Of a stretch of 22,787 nucleotides of DNA, positions 1 to 7,842 are shown piece after piece. The position numbers were made by a program, and so were the translations under genes. How positions within the stretch are numbered: position 1 is the stretch's first letter; every line of letters begins with the position of its first letter. The stretch covers positions 1-22,787 of the forward strand of contig JAWKHR010000075.1 of the NCBI GenBank assembly GCA_041394725.1. The letters run 5' to 3'. A model generated the notes under the pieces. That model searched no databases and had not been told where the DNA came from. It worked only from the letters and a program-made list of their open reading frames with translations. The stretch is from JAWKHR01 sp041394725. Its GTDB lineage: Bacteria > Acidobacteriota > Vicinamibacteria > Vicinamibacterales > SCN-69-37.

Positions 1-1
1 G

Positions 2-163
2 TCGAGCCTCGCCGGCGCCGTGATCGGTGTCGCGCTCGCGGCGCTCGGTGGCCGCTCGATGTCCTCCAAGCTCCCGTTCGGGACGTTCCTCGCCCTCGCC
101 GCCTTCGTCGCGTCCCTGTACGGCGCTCCCCTGATCGACTGGTATCTATCGCTCTATCAATGA
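2..163 (+). CDS. pilD: Prepilin peptidase (A24 family), C-terminal end only
   Basis: The first 53 codons form an open frame entering from outside the window and stopping at TGA 161-163. The peptide is hydrophobic and contains LPFGTFLALAAF followed by a further hydrophobic stretch. This resembles the last two membrane segments of type IV prepilin peptidases, where a K/M-PFGPFLALGA-like motif is typical. These inner-membrane aspartic peptidases cut and N-methylate prepilins. The catalytic aspartates lie upstream and cannot be seen. The neighbouring genes encode prepilin-like proteins with cleavage sites this enzyme would recognise, which supports the call. The identification rests on a short C-terminal fragment, so another polytopic membrane protein is possible. 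Confidence 0.68.
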   Translation, partial: SSLAGAVIGVALAALGGRSMSSKLPFGTFLALAAFVASLYGAPLIDWYLSLYQ

Positions 164-188
164 AATAGGTCGTCCCGGCGGTTACAGT
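160..188 (+). promoter_or_regulatory. Weak candidate promoter for the pilVWX operon
   Basis: ATGAAA (160-165) and TACAGT (183-188) are separated by 17 bases and each match 4 of 6 positions of the sigma-70 consensus. If used, the transcript would carry a leader of about 295 bases before pilV. The match is modest and overlaps the previous gene's stop codon, so this is only a candidate. Confidence 0.25.
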
Positions 189-491
189 CTCGCCGGTCCG
201 ATCTCACTCTCCGTCTGCCCGGTCGGGTCCGGCTCGACCGGCTCCCCGGCCCGCGCCGGGCCTTCGCGGCTCCGGGCCTGGAACAGGACTTGCGGATCCC
301 CTCCCGGGACATCAGGCCTTTCCGGCGGGCCGTCCGCGGGAGGGCCGAACAGCGCACCCGGCAGGTTGGCGATTCGGCAATCCGGTCCGCGGGGCCACGT
401 CGCAGAATCTGCAGTTCCCCGGCGGTCGCGCGCCGATTTCGGAAGGTTTCGAGGCGATCCCGGTGGATCGCGGGTTGCACAGAGCGAGGAC
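164..491 (+). other. Gene-free 328-base stretch before pilV
   Basis: No open frame here has convincing codon bias or family resemblance. Minus-strand frames of 103-114 codons exist, but the one I checked codon by codon (182-493) has clearly lower GC3 than the neighbouring genes. A short GC hairpin can form at 245-260 (CCCGGC, 4-base loop, GCCGGG) without a following T-run. I see no tRNA or recognisable riboswitch. It may be a long pilV leader or simply an intergenic region. Confidence 0.5.
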
Positions 492-1040
492 ATGACGACA
501 CGGCTTCCTCAGCCCGACGCGCAGGACCGGGGGTTCACCCTGGTGGAGGTCCTCTGCGCGCTCATGGTCCTCGCGGTCGCGCTCACCGGCGTGTTCGGAG
601 TCGGTGTGGACGGCGTGTCCGCCCTGGCCCGTGCCAGACACGACAGCGTGAGCGCCTCTGCCGCCGCCCAGAAGATGGAACAGCTTCTGGCCCTGACGTG
701 GGCCGAGGCGTCGGCCGACACGGCCACGAACCTGGCCAGTGATCCGCCGGCGGATGGCGGACCGGGACTGAGTCCGTCTCCCTCGGACGCCCTCGACCGA
801 GACGTCCCCGGTTGGGTGGACTACCTCGACGCCGACGCGCGCGTCGTGGCGCCCGGCGGGGCCGCCACGTTCGTGAGGCGCTGGAGCGTCACGCCTGCGC
901 CGTTCGCACCGGGACGCGCGCTCGTGCTTCGGGTGTTCGTCACCTCGGCCGCGACGCCTGCGCCGGTCGATCGGGCCGCCCGAGCGCGTATGTCCGGAGC
1001 CGTGCTGCTGACCACGGTGCGCGTGAGGAAGGACCTGTGA
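492..1040 (+). CDS. pilV: Minor type IV pilin-like protein, PilV-like
   Basis: The 182-residue product has a short basic leader ending at G14 followed by FTLVEVL. This is a canonical class III (prepilin) signal, with Glu at position 5 of the mature protein (E19) and a roughly 20-residue hydrophobic helix after it. Such pseudopilins are cleaved by prepilin peptidase and inserted at the pilus tip or used to prime assembly. PilV is the usual name for the first short member of a pilV-pilW-pilX set. The ATG at 492 was chosen because it gives a normal 14-residue leader. A purine-rich GAGGA (486-490) lies just upstream, closer than an ideal ribosome binding site. An in-frame upstream start would make an abnormally long leader. 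The stop overlaps the GTG start of the next gene, implying translational coupling. Confidence 0.78.
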   Translation: MTTRLPQPDAQDRGFTLVEVLCALMVLAVALTGVFGVGVDGVSALARARHDSVSASAAAQKMEQLLALTWAEASADTATNLASDPPADGGPGLSPSPSDALDRDVPGWVDYLDADARVVAPGGAATFVRRWSVTPAPFAPGRALVLRVFVTSAATPAPVDRAARARMSGAVLLTTVRVRKDL

Positions 1041-2137
1041 CGCGCCCCGACTCCATCCTCCGCGGGCGTGCGGACGACGGCTTCACGCTGCTGGAACTGC
1101 TGGCGGCGATGGCACTGGCCTCGCTGGTCACGGCGGCCTCGGTTGCGACGCTCCATCACGCGGTGGCGGCCGCACGGGTTTCGCCGGCGCTGGCGGACGC
1201 ACAGCAGCGCGCGCGGGTAGCCGCCGACGCGGTGGCCGCCGACCTCCGCCTGGCCGGCGCCGGTCTCGCGGCGGGGCCCGCGACCGGCAGCCTGGCGGCC
1301 GTGCTCCCGCCGGTCCTGCCGCGCCGCCTGGGCCCGGCCGTCGACGACGAGACGACGGCGCGCGGGGACGTCGTCACCATCCTGTACGTCCCATCCGGCG
1401 CGCCGCAGGCGCGCCTCGCGGACCCGTTCGGTGCCGGCGCCACGCGACTGCGCCTCACGACGCCGCCCAACTGCGCCACCGGTCGAGACATGTGCGGGTT
1501 CCGCCCGTCCGACGTCGCGCTCGCGTTCGACGCCACCGGTCGCTTCGGCCTCTTCGAGATCCTCGACGTCTCGCCCGCGGAGGCGGGCACGAGGCCGCTG
1601 ACGGCCTCCGGCGCCGCGACGTTCGCGGCGGGCGAGTCGGTCGCGGCAGTTGAGGTCCGCGGTTACTACTTCGATCGCGCGGCGCGCCAGCTTCGCGCGT
1701 TCGATGGGCGCGGGCTGGACTCGCCGGTCGTGGACCACGTCGTGGACTTCGCGCTCGAGTACTTCGGCGATCCGGAACCGCCGCGGGCACCGCGCCCGCC
1801 GGCCGGCACCGCGAACTGCCTGTTCCTCGCCGACGGAACGCCCGCGCCAGGGCTCGACCGCCTCGACGGTGCCGGCGCCCGGACGCTGGTGGCGCTGTCC
1901 CTGGACCAGTTCCGCGACGGTCCCTGGTGCGGCGGCGACGGCATCCGGTTCGACGCCGACCTGTTGCGAGTTCGCGCCATCGCCCTGCACGTTCGGGTCG
2001 AAGCCGCGGCGGACTCGCTGCGCGGTGCCGATGCCCGTTTCGGGGTGCCGGGTTCGTCACGGAGCGCCCTGCAGGCCGCCCCAGACGTGTCGATTCGTAC
2101 CTCCGTGGCGCCGCCCAACCTCCAGGTGATCCGGTGA
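1037..2137 (+). CDS. pilW: Minor type IV pilin-like protein, PilW-like
   Basis: This 366-residue protein starts at GTG 1037, overlapping the pilV stop by four bases, with a GAGGAAGGA purine tract (1025-1033) as ribosome binding site. The prepilin cleavage site is G15 followed by FTLLELL, with Glu at mature position 5 (E20) and a hydrophobic helix. The rest is a long globular C-terminal region, as in PilW-family pseudopilins, which are larger than PilV. A Cys pair in NCATGRDMC near residue 150 could form a disulfide in the periplasm. It probably works with the flanking PilV- and PilX-like proteins as a minor pilin complex that primes pilus assembly. GspJ-like pseudopilins of type II secretion look similar, so assignment to a pilus rather than a secretion system rests on context. 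Confidence 0.75.
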   Translation: MTRPDSILRGRADDGFTLLELLAAMALASLVTAASVATLHHAVAAARVSPALADAQQRARVAADAVAADLRLAGAGLAAGPATGSLAAVLPPVLPRRLGPAVDDETTARGDVVTILYVPSGAPQARLADPFGAGATRLRLTTPPNCATGRDMCGFRPSDVALAFDATGRFGLFEILDVSPAEAGTRPLTASGAATFAAGESVAAVEVRGYYFDRAARQLRAFDGRGLDSPVVDHVVDFALEYFGDPEPPRAPRPPAGTANCLFLADGTPAPGLDRLDGAGARTLVALSLDQFRDGPWCGGDGIRFDADLLRVRAIALHVRVEAAADSLRGADARFGVPGSSRSALQAAPDVSIRTSVAPPNLQVIR

Positions 2138-2787
2138 CGAGTCGTCCCGTACGAGCCACCGGGGCCGGCAACGACCGCGGCGTGACGCTCGTCGTCGTGC
2201 TGCTCGTCGTGATCGCACTCCACGCCGCCGGTCTCGGCCTGGCCATGGTGGCCGCGACGGACCAGATGGTGAGCCGGAGCCGGCGCGCGGCGATCGAGGG
2301 ACGCCATGCCTCCGCCGCCGTCCTCGAGCGTGTCATCGACGACCTGCGCCTGCGATCCGACTGGACGGCCGTGCTCGGCGGCCTGGATCGGTCCGCATTC
2401 CTCGACGCCACGCGTCGGCCCGTGCTCGCCTCGGGCCGCGCGCTGGATCTCGACGCGATCGAGGCCGCGCTGCAGGCCGAGTCCGACCGGACGTTCCGGC
2501 GCGGCCCGGACAACCCGCGCTGGACGCTCTTTGCGTCCGGGCCGCTCGTCGGGCTGACAGGCTCGCCCGTGGCCGCGGGCGCGCCGTATCTGGCAGCCTG
2601 GGTCGCCGACGATCCGTCCGAGTCGGACGGCCTGCCGTCGGCCGATGCCAACCAGGTCATTTCGATCCGGGCCATGGCGTTCGGGCCCGGCCCGGCGAGG
2701 TCTGAAACCGCCGCCACCCTCGCCGTCGTCGACGACGGTTCCGGTGGGGCGGCCGTGCGTGTGCTTTCGTGGAGGGAGATCCGATGA
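2134..2787 (+). CDS. pilX: Minor pilin-like protein, PilX-like
   Basis: The 217-residue product starts at GTG 2134, overlapping the pilW stop by four bases, with AGGTGA (2124-2129) a few bases upstream. The prepilin-like site is G16 followed by VTLVVVLLVV. Position 5 of the mature form is Val (V21) rather than Glu. Loss of this Glu is characteristic of PilX and of the type II secretion pseudopilin GspK, both thought to sit at the tip of the pseudopilus. After the helix comes a region rich in short helices (RRAAIEGRHASAAVLERVID), then a globular part. Its order after pilV and pilW, and the position-5 substitution, support PilX. Sequence similarity in this family is low, so the name is by analogy. 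Confidence 0.68.
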   Translation: MTSRPVRATGAGNDRGVTLVVVLLVVIALHAAGLGLAMVAATDQMVSRSRRAAIEGRHASAAVLERVIDDLRLRSDWTAVLGGLDRSAFLDATRRPVLASGRALDLDAIEAALQAESDRTFRRGPDNPRWTLFASGPLVGLTGSPVAAGAPYLAAWVADDPSESDGLPSADANQVISIRAMAFGPGPARSETAATLAVVDDGSGGAAVRVLSWREIR

Positions 2788-3521
2788 ACGTGTGCTGGCA
2801 AGTTTCCGCGGTCGTGGTGACGCTCGTCGCCTGGCTGGTGATCCCGCCGACGAGCCTGGCTGAAATTGGTCGTCGCGAGGCCATCCGGCGCCAGCTGGTC
2901 GGCGACTCGGTGAAGACCGTCACGACGGACGACCTGCCGATGGTGCCGGTCGCGGTCCGGCTGGCCGACCCGACGACACCGCCCGGACAGGCGGTCGACC
3001 CGGACGCCGACGACGCCCGCGCCCAGGCCTCGCTCGTCGGGGGCGAGCAGGCGCTGACGTCCGCAGCCGGCGCGGTGCTGACGACGATCTCGGGCGACGC
3101 GGCGCCGCCTGCGCCGCAGACCGGCGCAGCAGGCCCGGCGTCCGGAGAGGCGGCCGCGTCCGGCGCCCCCGGCGTCGCCGGCGCCTCTGGCGCGCCTGAT
3201 GCCGCGGCGCCGCCGGCGGCCGGCGCGCTGCCGACGGCAAAGGACGAGAAGGCGTGGCGCGATCGGATCGCCGGCGCGCGGGCCACGCTCGAGCGCGATC
3301 AGGTGCTGCTCGCGGCGATGCAGTCGCGGATCAACGCCCTCAACACGGACGTGATCAACCGCGACGACCCCGCGCAGCAGGCCGACCTGCGCGCGCAGTT
3401 GCAGCGCGCGGTTGCCGAACGGGATCGGCTGCAGAAGCAGGTCGAGACCGACACCAAGGCGATTCAGACGATTCAGGACGAGGCGCGGCGCCAGGGCGTC
3501 CCGCCCGGCTGGGTCCGCTAG
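2784..3521 (+). CDS. Unrecognised secreted protein with Ala/Pro linker and C-terminal coiled coil, fourth gene of the pilin operon
   Basis: I do not recognise this 245-residue protein. It begins at ATG 2784, overlapping the pilX stop (ATGA), with a strong ribosome binding site GGAGGGAG (2771-2778). Residues 1-26 look like a Sec signal peptide, ending near SLA-EI. A charged segment follows (residues about 27-80). Next is a low-complexity Ala/Pro/Gly stretch (about 105-160), then an alpha-helical, heptad-like region (about 163-232, e.g. LRAQLQRAVAERDRLQKQVE). It ends in EARRQGVPPGWVR. The layout suggests a periplasmic or envelope spacer with a coiled coil. Tight coupling to the pilin genes suggests a role in pilus or pseudopilus assembly, but this is only context. 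There is no prepilin site, membrane helix after the signal, or enzymatic motif visible. Confidence 0.72.
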   Translation: MNVCWQVSAVVVTLVAWLVIPPTSLAEIGRREAIRRQLVGDSVKTVTTDDLPMVPVAVRLADPTTPPGQAVDPDADDARAQASLVGGEQALTSAAGAVLTTISGDAAPPAPQTGAAGPASGEAAASGAPGVAGASGAPDAAAPPAAGALPTAKDEKAWRDRIAGARATLERDQVLLAAMQSRINALNTDVINRDDPAQQADLRAQLQRAVAERDRLQKQVETDTKAIQTIQDEARRQGVPPGWVR

Positions 3522-3539
3522 CGGCCAGGGCCGCGCGCG

Positions 3540-3566
3540 GGGCCGGCCAGGGTCCCGCGCCGGCCC
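3540..3566. terminator. GC hairpin between convergent genes, candidate terminator
   Basis: GGGCCGGC (3540-3547) and GCCGGCCC (3559-3566) form a perfect 8-base-pair stem with an 11-base loop. It lies between the stop of the pilin-operon gene and the convergent aroB stop. There is no T-run on either side, so it may be a weak or Rho-assisted terminator, or a 3'-end stabiliser. Confidence 0.4.
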
Positions 3567-3573
3567 TCGCCGT

Positions 3574-4659
3574 TCAGGCGCGCAAACCGATGGCGCGCAG
3601 GGCGCCCGTGAGCTCGGCGCGCGAGACATCCGCCGCGATGGCCGTCGCGCCGATCCGCGTGGCCAGGACGAAGTGGAGCCGGCCGTCGACCACCTTCTTG
3701 TCGCGGCCGACGACGTCCAGCGCGTCGTGCGCCCGCAGGTCGCCGACGCGTGGCAGCGGGCCGATCCGCCGGATCAACGCCGACAGCCGATCCGTGGCGG
3801 CAGCCGGCAGTCGGCCGCGCGCCGCCGAGACGTGCGCGGCGGCGAGCATTCCCCAGGCCACGGCCTCGCCGTGCCGGAATCGCCGGTAGCCGGTCATCGC
3901 CTCCAGGGCGTGTCCGATCGTGTGCCCGAAGTTCAGCACGCGGCGCAGGCCGGACTCGTGCTCGTCGGCCATCACCACGCGGGCCTTGATGCGGCAGCAG
4001 CGCGCGACGAGATCCGTCAGCACCGTCGTCCGGCGCGCGAGGATGTCGGGCAGCCGCGTCTCGATCCGACGGAACAGCGGCGCCGACGCGATCACGCCGT
4101 ACTTCACGACCTCGTACAACCCCGCACGAAACTCGCGGGCTGGCAGCGTCCGCAGCAGCTCGGGATCGCAGACGACGAGCGCGGCGGGATGGAATGCGCC
4201 CACGAGGTTCTTGCCGCGCGGCAGGTTGACGCCGACCTTGCCGCCGACCGCGCTGTCCACCTGGGCCAGCAGCGTCGTCGGCACCTGCACGAGCCGGAGG
4301 CCCCGGAGGTAGCTGGCGGCCGCGAAGCCCGCGACGTCGCCCGTCACGCCCCCGCCGAAGGCCAGCAGGAGCGAGCGGCGATCGAGGCCGCGCGCCGCGC
4401 AGGCGTCGTAGAGGCGTGCCGTCGTCGCGAGCGTCTTCGCGCGCTCACCGTCGGGAATCAGCACGGGACTCCGGGCCGCCGCGAGACCGCGCAGGCGTGA
4501 GCCGTGGCGGCGCCAGACCGGTGCGACGCTGACGATCACCCCGGGTGAGGGCAGGTGGTGGCGGTCGAGAAGGTCGGGCAGCCGGCGCGAGAGACCGGCG
4601 CCGACGAGCACGGCGTACGGGCCCTGCGCGCTGCGCACGCGGATCCGAATCGGGGTCAT
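3574..4659 (-). CDS. aroB: 3-dehydroquinate synthase
   Basis: The 361-residue enzyme converts DAHP to 3-dehydroquinate, the second step of the shikimate pathway to aromatic amino acids, in the cytoplasm using NAD and a divalent metal. The family motifs are in the right order: FGGGVTGDVAGFAAASYLRG (about 101-120), PTTLLAQVDSAVGGKVGVN (about 127-145), KNLVGAFH (150-157), LNFGHTIGHALE and HGEAVA. The expected metal ligands are present as E183, H246 and H263. The length matches the family norm of about 360. The ATG at 4659 leaves a 27-base gap to divergent nadB. No Shine-Dalgarno sequence precedes it, and the candidate -10 element ends only 11 bases upstream, so the mRNA may be nearly leaderless. 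No other aro gene is nearby. Confidence 0.96.
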   Translation of the reverse strand: MTPIRIRVRSAQGPYAVLVGAGLSRRLPDLLDRHHLPSPGVIVSVAPVWRRHGSRLRGLAAARSPVLIPDGERAKTLATTARLYDACAARGLDRRSLLLAFGGGVTGDVAGFAAASYLRGLRLVQVPTTLLAQVDSAVGGKVGVNLPRGKNLVGAFHPAALVVCDPELLRTLPAREFRAGLYEVVKYGVIASAPLFRRIETRLPDILARRTTVLTDLVARCCRIKARVVMADEHESGLRRVLNFGHTIGHALEAMTGYRRFRHGEAVAWGMLAAAHVSAARGRLPAAATDRLSALIRRIGPLPRVGDLRAHDALDVVGRDKKVVDGRLHFVLATRIGATAIAADVSRAELTGALRAIGLRA

Positions 4660-4670
4660 CTATCCGGGGT

Positions 4671-4679
4671 AGGATAGCA
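4671..4679 (-). promoter_or_regulatory. Extended -10 element of the aroB promoter (TGCTATCCT)
   Basis: Read on the minus strand, TGC TATCCT is an extended -10 element, with a TG motif one base before a hexamer matching 4 of 6 consensus positions. Transcription would start about 7 bases further on, only some 5 bases before the aroB ATG. The same segment lies inside an inverted repeat (TATCC at 4661-4665, GGATA at 4672-4676). On the plus strand, TAGGAT (4670-4675) could serve nadB. Confidence 0.45.
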
Positions 4680-4686
4680 GGCTACC

Positions 4687-6279
4687 GTGACGGTCGACGG
4701 AGCCTCCGACTACCTGATCATCGGCAGCGGCATCGCCGGCCTTCGGGCGGCCGTCTCGCTGGCGCCGCACGGGCGCACGGTCGTGCTCACCAAGGCCGGC
4801 GCCTCGGCGGGCAGCACCGGGTATGCGCAGGGGGGCATCGCGGCCGCGATCGGCCCGGACGACTCGCCCGACCTGCACGCCGCCGACACGATGGCAGCCG
4901 GCGACGGCCTCTGCCACGCGGCCGCCGTGCGGGTCCTCGTCGACGAGGGGCCCGCCTACGTCCGTCAACTCATCGAGTGGGGCGCCGCCTTCGACCGCGC
5001 GCCGGACGGCACGCTGGATCTCGCGCGCGAGGGCGCGCACGCGGTTCGCCGCGTGCTGCACGCGCGCGACGCGACCGGCCGGGAGATCGCGCGGACGCTT
5101 GCCGCGCGGCTGCAGCGCGAGGAGCGCGACGCGGTCGCGGTCCGCGATCACGCCGTGGTCGTCCAGCTCGTGACGGAGGACGGCGCGGTCGTCGGCGCGC
5201 GCTATCTCGACGCGGATGGCATCCTCCACGAGGCGCGGGCGCGCGCCACCCTCATCGCGACCGGCGGCGCGGGACAGGCGTACCGCGAGACCACGAATCC
5301 GACGGTCGCCACGGGAGACGGCGTCACGCTCGCCTGGCTGGCCGGCGCTCGGGTGGCCGATCTCGAGTTCGTGCAGTTCCATCCGACCGCCCTCGCCGTG
5401 CCCGGCCAGCCGCGGTATCTGCTGTCAGAGGCCCTGCGCGGTGAAGGGGCGCGCCTGGTCTCGGCCGACGGCCAGCCGTTCATGTCGCGGTACGACCCGA
5501 TGGGCGACCTGGCGCCCCGGGATCGCGTGGCCCGCGCCATCGTGACCGAGGCCGAACGGACCGGCGCGCCGGTCTGCCTCTCGCTGCGCCACCTGCCGGA
5601 GGCGCTCGTGCACGAGCGGTTCCCGCACGTCGCGAGCCTCTGCCGCAGGGCCGGGCTCGACCTGGCCCGGGACCTCCTGCCGGTCGGTCCGGCGGCCCAC
5701 TACCTGATGGGCGGCATCACGACCGACCAGGATGGCCGCACGTCGCTGCCCGGGCTCTTCGCCGCGGGCGAGGCCGCCTGCACCGGCGTCCACGGCGCCA
5801 ACCGGCTGGCGAGCAACTCGCTGCTGGAGGGGCTCGTCTTCGGCGGGCGGGCCGGCGAGGCCATGCGGCGGTGGCGCGGCGGGGCCTGGCCGGACGCCAC
5901 GCCGGCCCGCCGGGCCGTGCCGCCCGGTGCTGGCCTGGGCGCGTCCGCGATGTCTGGCCTGTCCGGCCCGCCCGGCCTGGACGAAGGGGCACTCCGGGAC
6001 CTGATGTGGCGGGCCGTCGGCGTCTTCCGCGACGCGGCGGGGCTCACGGCCGCCGTGGACCGGCTCGACGCCGGCTGGTCGGCGATCGAACGTCATCTGG
6101 ACGCCGGCGGCGCGCTCGATCCCGTCACCTGGCGGCGCCTGAGCCTGGGGGTCGTCGGCCGGCTGATCGCGCGCGCCGCGCTTCGCCGGGAAGAGAGCCG
6201 TGGCGGGCACTCGCGCACGGACTTCCCCGAACGCGACGATCTACACTGGAACCGGCACGCGACCGACGTCCGTGCCTGA
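4687..6279 (+). CDS. nadB: L-aspartate oxidase
   Basis: This 530-residue FAD enzyme oxidises L-aspartate to iminoaspartate, the first step of de novo NAD synthesis, handing the product to quinolinate synthase NadA. The N-terminus has the Rossmann FAD motif DYLIIGSGIAGLRAA (residues 8-22). The substrate region STGYAQGGIAAA follows. Then come GAHAVRRVLHARDATG, EFVQFHPTAL, SEALRGEGARL and the C-terminal FAD-binding stretch GGITTDQDGRTSLPGLFAAG with GANRLASNSLLEGLVFG. The combination with a shortened helical C-terminal domain distinguishes NadB from succinate dehydrogenase and fumarate reductase flavoproteins. The GTG at 4687 gives the standard N-terminus, with only a weak AGCAGG upstream. nadA and nadC are not in the window. 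proS follows after 19 bases and may be co-transcribed. Confidence 0.95.
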   Translation: MTVDGASDYLIIGSGIAGLRAAVSLAPHGRTVVLTKAGASAGSTGYAQGGIAAAIGPDDSPDLHAADTMAAGDGLCHAAAVRVLVDEGPAYVRQLIEWGAAFDRAPDGTLDLAREGAHAVRRVLHARDATGREIARTLAARLQREERDAVAVRDHAVVVQLVTEDGAVVGARYLDADGILHEARARATLIATGGAGQAYRETTNPTVATGDGVTLAWLAGARVADLEFVQFHPTALAVPGQPRYLLSEALRGEGARLVSADGQPFMSRYDPMGDLAPRDRVARAIVTEAERTGAPVCLSLRHLPEALVHERFPHVASLCRRAGLDLARDLLPVGPAAHYLMGGITTDQDGRTSLPGLFAAGEAACTGVHGANRLASNSLLEGLVFGGRAGEAMRRWRGGAWPDATPARRAVPPGAGLGASAMSGLSGPPGLDEGALRDLMWRAVGVFRDAAGLTAAVDRLDAGWSAIERHLDAGGALDPVTWRRLSLGVVGRLIARAALRREESRGGHSRTDFPERDDLHWNRHATDVRA

Positions 6280-6298
6280 AGGAGAGAGGCAGAGCGCC

Positions 6299-7753
6299 TT
6301 GGCCGACGCGAAGAAGGACGCATTCGTCACCGAAATCACCCCCCGATCCGAGGATTTCTCCCGCTGGTATCTCGACGTCGTCCGGCGCGCGGAGCTGGCC
6401 GACTACTCACCGGTCAAGGGCTGCATGGTCATCCGGCCGTACGGCTACGCGATCTGGGAGCACATCCAGCGGCTGCTCGACGCCCGGTTCAAGGCGACCG
6501 GCCACGTCAACGCCTACTTCCCGCTCTTCATCCCCGAGGGCCTGCTGCTCAAGGAGAAGGAGCACGTCGAGGGGTTCGCGCCGCAGGTCGCCTGGGTCAC
6601 CCGCGGCGGTGACGAGGAGCTCGAGGAACGACTGGTCGTGCGTCCGACCTCGGAAGTCCTGATCGGCACGATGTACGCGAAGTGGATCAAGTCGTGGCGC
6701 GACCTGCCGGTCCTGATCAACCAGTGGGCGAACGTCGTGCGCTGGGAGAAGGTCACGCGGCCCTTCCTCCGGACGACGGAGTTCCTCTGGCAGGAAGGGC
6801 ACACCGCGCACGAAACGGCCGACGAGGCGGAGGAGGAGACGCTCCGCATCCTCGGCATCTACAAGGACTTCGCCGAGACCGACCTCGCGATGCCGGTCAT
6901 CGACGGCGTCAAGAGCGACAGCGAGAAGTTCGCCGGCGCCGCGCGGACCTATTCGATCGAGGCGCTGATGGGGGACGGCCGCGCACTCCAGGCGGGCACG
7001 TCGCACAACCTCGGGCAGAACTTCGCGAAGGCGTTCGAGATCCAGTTCCAGGGACGCGACAAGTCGCTGCAGCACGTGTGGACCACCTCGTGGGGCGTGT
7101 CCACCCGGCTCATCGGCGGCGTGATCATGACGCACGGCGACGACAGCGGCCTGATCCTGCCGCCCCACATCGCGCCCTACCAGGTCGTCATCGTGCCGAT
7201 CCCGCGTGGCAACTGGAAGGAGACCGTCCTGCCGAAGGCCGAGGCCATCCGTGACGAGCTCACCGCGCGCGGCGTGCGCGTGAAGCTCGACGCGAGCGAG
7301 GAGAACTCGCCCGGCTGGAAGTTCGCCGAGTGGGAACTCCGGGGCGTGCCGCTGCGGCTCGAGCTCGGCCCGAAGGACCTCGAGAAGGCGCAGGTGTTCT
7401 CCGCCCGCCGCGATACCCGCGAGAAGGCGCCGATCCCGCTGGCGGATCTGGCCACGCGGGTGCCGGCCCTGCTCGAGGAGATCCAGCGCGGCCTGCTCGA
7501 GAAGGCGCTCGCGTTCCGCGAGGCGCACACCACCACGGCGGACACGTGGGAGGCGTTCACCGCGGCGATGAGCGGCCGGCCCGGGTTCGTGATCGCCCCC
7601 TGGTGCGGGGACGCCGACTGCGAGGCGACCATCAAGGCCGAGACGCAGGCGACGCTGCGCAACATCCCGCTGGGGTCACCCCGCGTGGACACGACCTGCG
7701 TCAGGTGCGGCCGCCCGGCCCACGCCAGGGCGTGGTTCGCGAAGGCGTACTGA
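6299..7753 (+). CDS. proS: Prolyl-tRNA synthetase, archaeal/eukaryotic-like short type
   Basis: The class II synthetase charges tRNA-Pro with proline. The 484-residue form lacks the editing insertion of the long bacterial ProS, and has the C-terminal extension of the archaeal-like type. Recognised parts are SRWYLDVVRRAEL, CMVIRPYGYAIWE, VRPTSEVLIGTMYAKWIKSW, FLRTTEFLWQEGHTAHET (motif 2), then the anticodon-binding domain beginning near VVIVPIPRG. The C-terminal metal-binding-like part holds cysteines in WCGDADCE and TTCVRCGRP and ends in the typical terminal Tyr. I chose TTG 6299 because it follows AAGGAGAGAGG (6279-6289) and gives the family N-terminus (about 12 residues before the EITPRSEDFSRWY motif). 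GTG 6272 is an in-frame alternative without a ribosome binding site, and a start at 6200 would overlap nadB by 80 bases. Confidence 0.95.
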   Translation: MADAKKDAFVTEITPRSEDFSRWYLDVVRRAELADYSPVKGCMVIRPYGYAIWEHIQRLLDARFKATGHVNAYFPLFIPEGLLLKEKEHVEGFAPQVAWVTRGGDEELEERLVVRPTSEVLIGTMYAKWIKSWRDLPVLINQWANVVRWEKVTRPFLRTTEFLWQEGHTAHETADEAEEETLRILGIYKDFAETDLAMPVIDGVKSDSEKFAGAARTYSIEALMGDGRALQAGTSHNLGQNFAKAFEIQFQGRDKSLQHVWTTSWGVSTRLIGGVIMTHGDDSGLILPPHIAPYQVVIVPIPRGNWKETVLPKAEAIRDELTARGVRVKLDASEENSPGWKFAEWELRGVPLRLELGPKDLEKAQVFSARRDTREKAPIPLADLATRVPALLEEIQRGLLEKALAFREAHTTTADTWEAFTAAMSGRPGFVIAPWCGDADCEATIKAETQATLRNIPLGSPRVDTTCVRCGRPAHARAWFAKAY

Positions 7754-7787
7754 CCGAGACCGGCAGGGAACCGACAGAGAAAAGAAG

Positions 7788-7824
7788 AAGGCCGGGATGC
7801 CACGAGGGCATCCCGGCCTTTTTT
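7788..7824. terminator. Strong intrinsic terminator after proS, probably bidirectional
   Basis: A perfect 14-base-pair stem, AAGGCCGGGATGCC (7788-7801) with GGCATCCCGGCCTT (7807-7820), encloses a 5-base loop and is followed by a T-run through 7824. On the opposite strand the stem is followed by a pyrimidine-rich CTTCTTCTTTTC. It can therefore also end transcripts from the convergent OmpA-like gene, whose stop codon is about 20 bases away. Confidence 0.92.
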
Positions 7825-7842
7825 CGTGCCGTATGACGTCCG

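Noticed and set aside
182..493. Minus-strand frame of 103 codons in the gap before pilV
   Set aside because: GC3 is only about 60-65% by eye, well below that of the genes, and there is no recognisable domain or ribosome binding site.
6242..6247. TACACT as a separate proS promoter inside the end of nadB
   Set aside because: It matches only 4 of 6 positions with no -35 box. A 19-base gap between nadB and proS makes co-transcription the simpler explanation.
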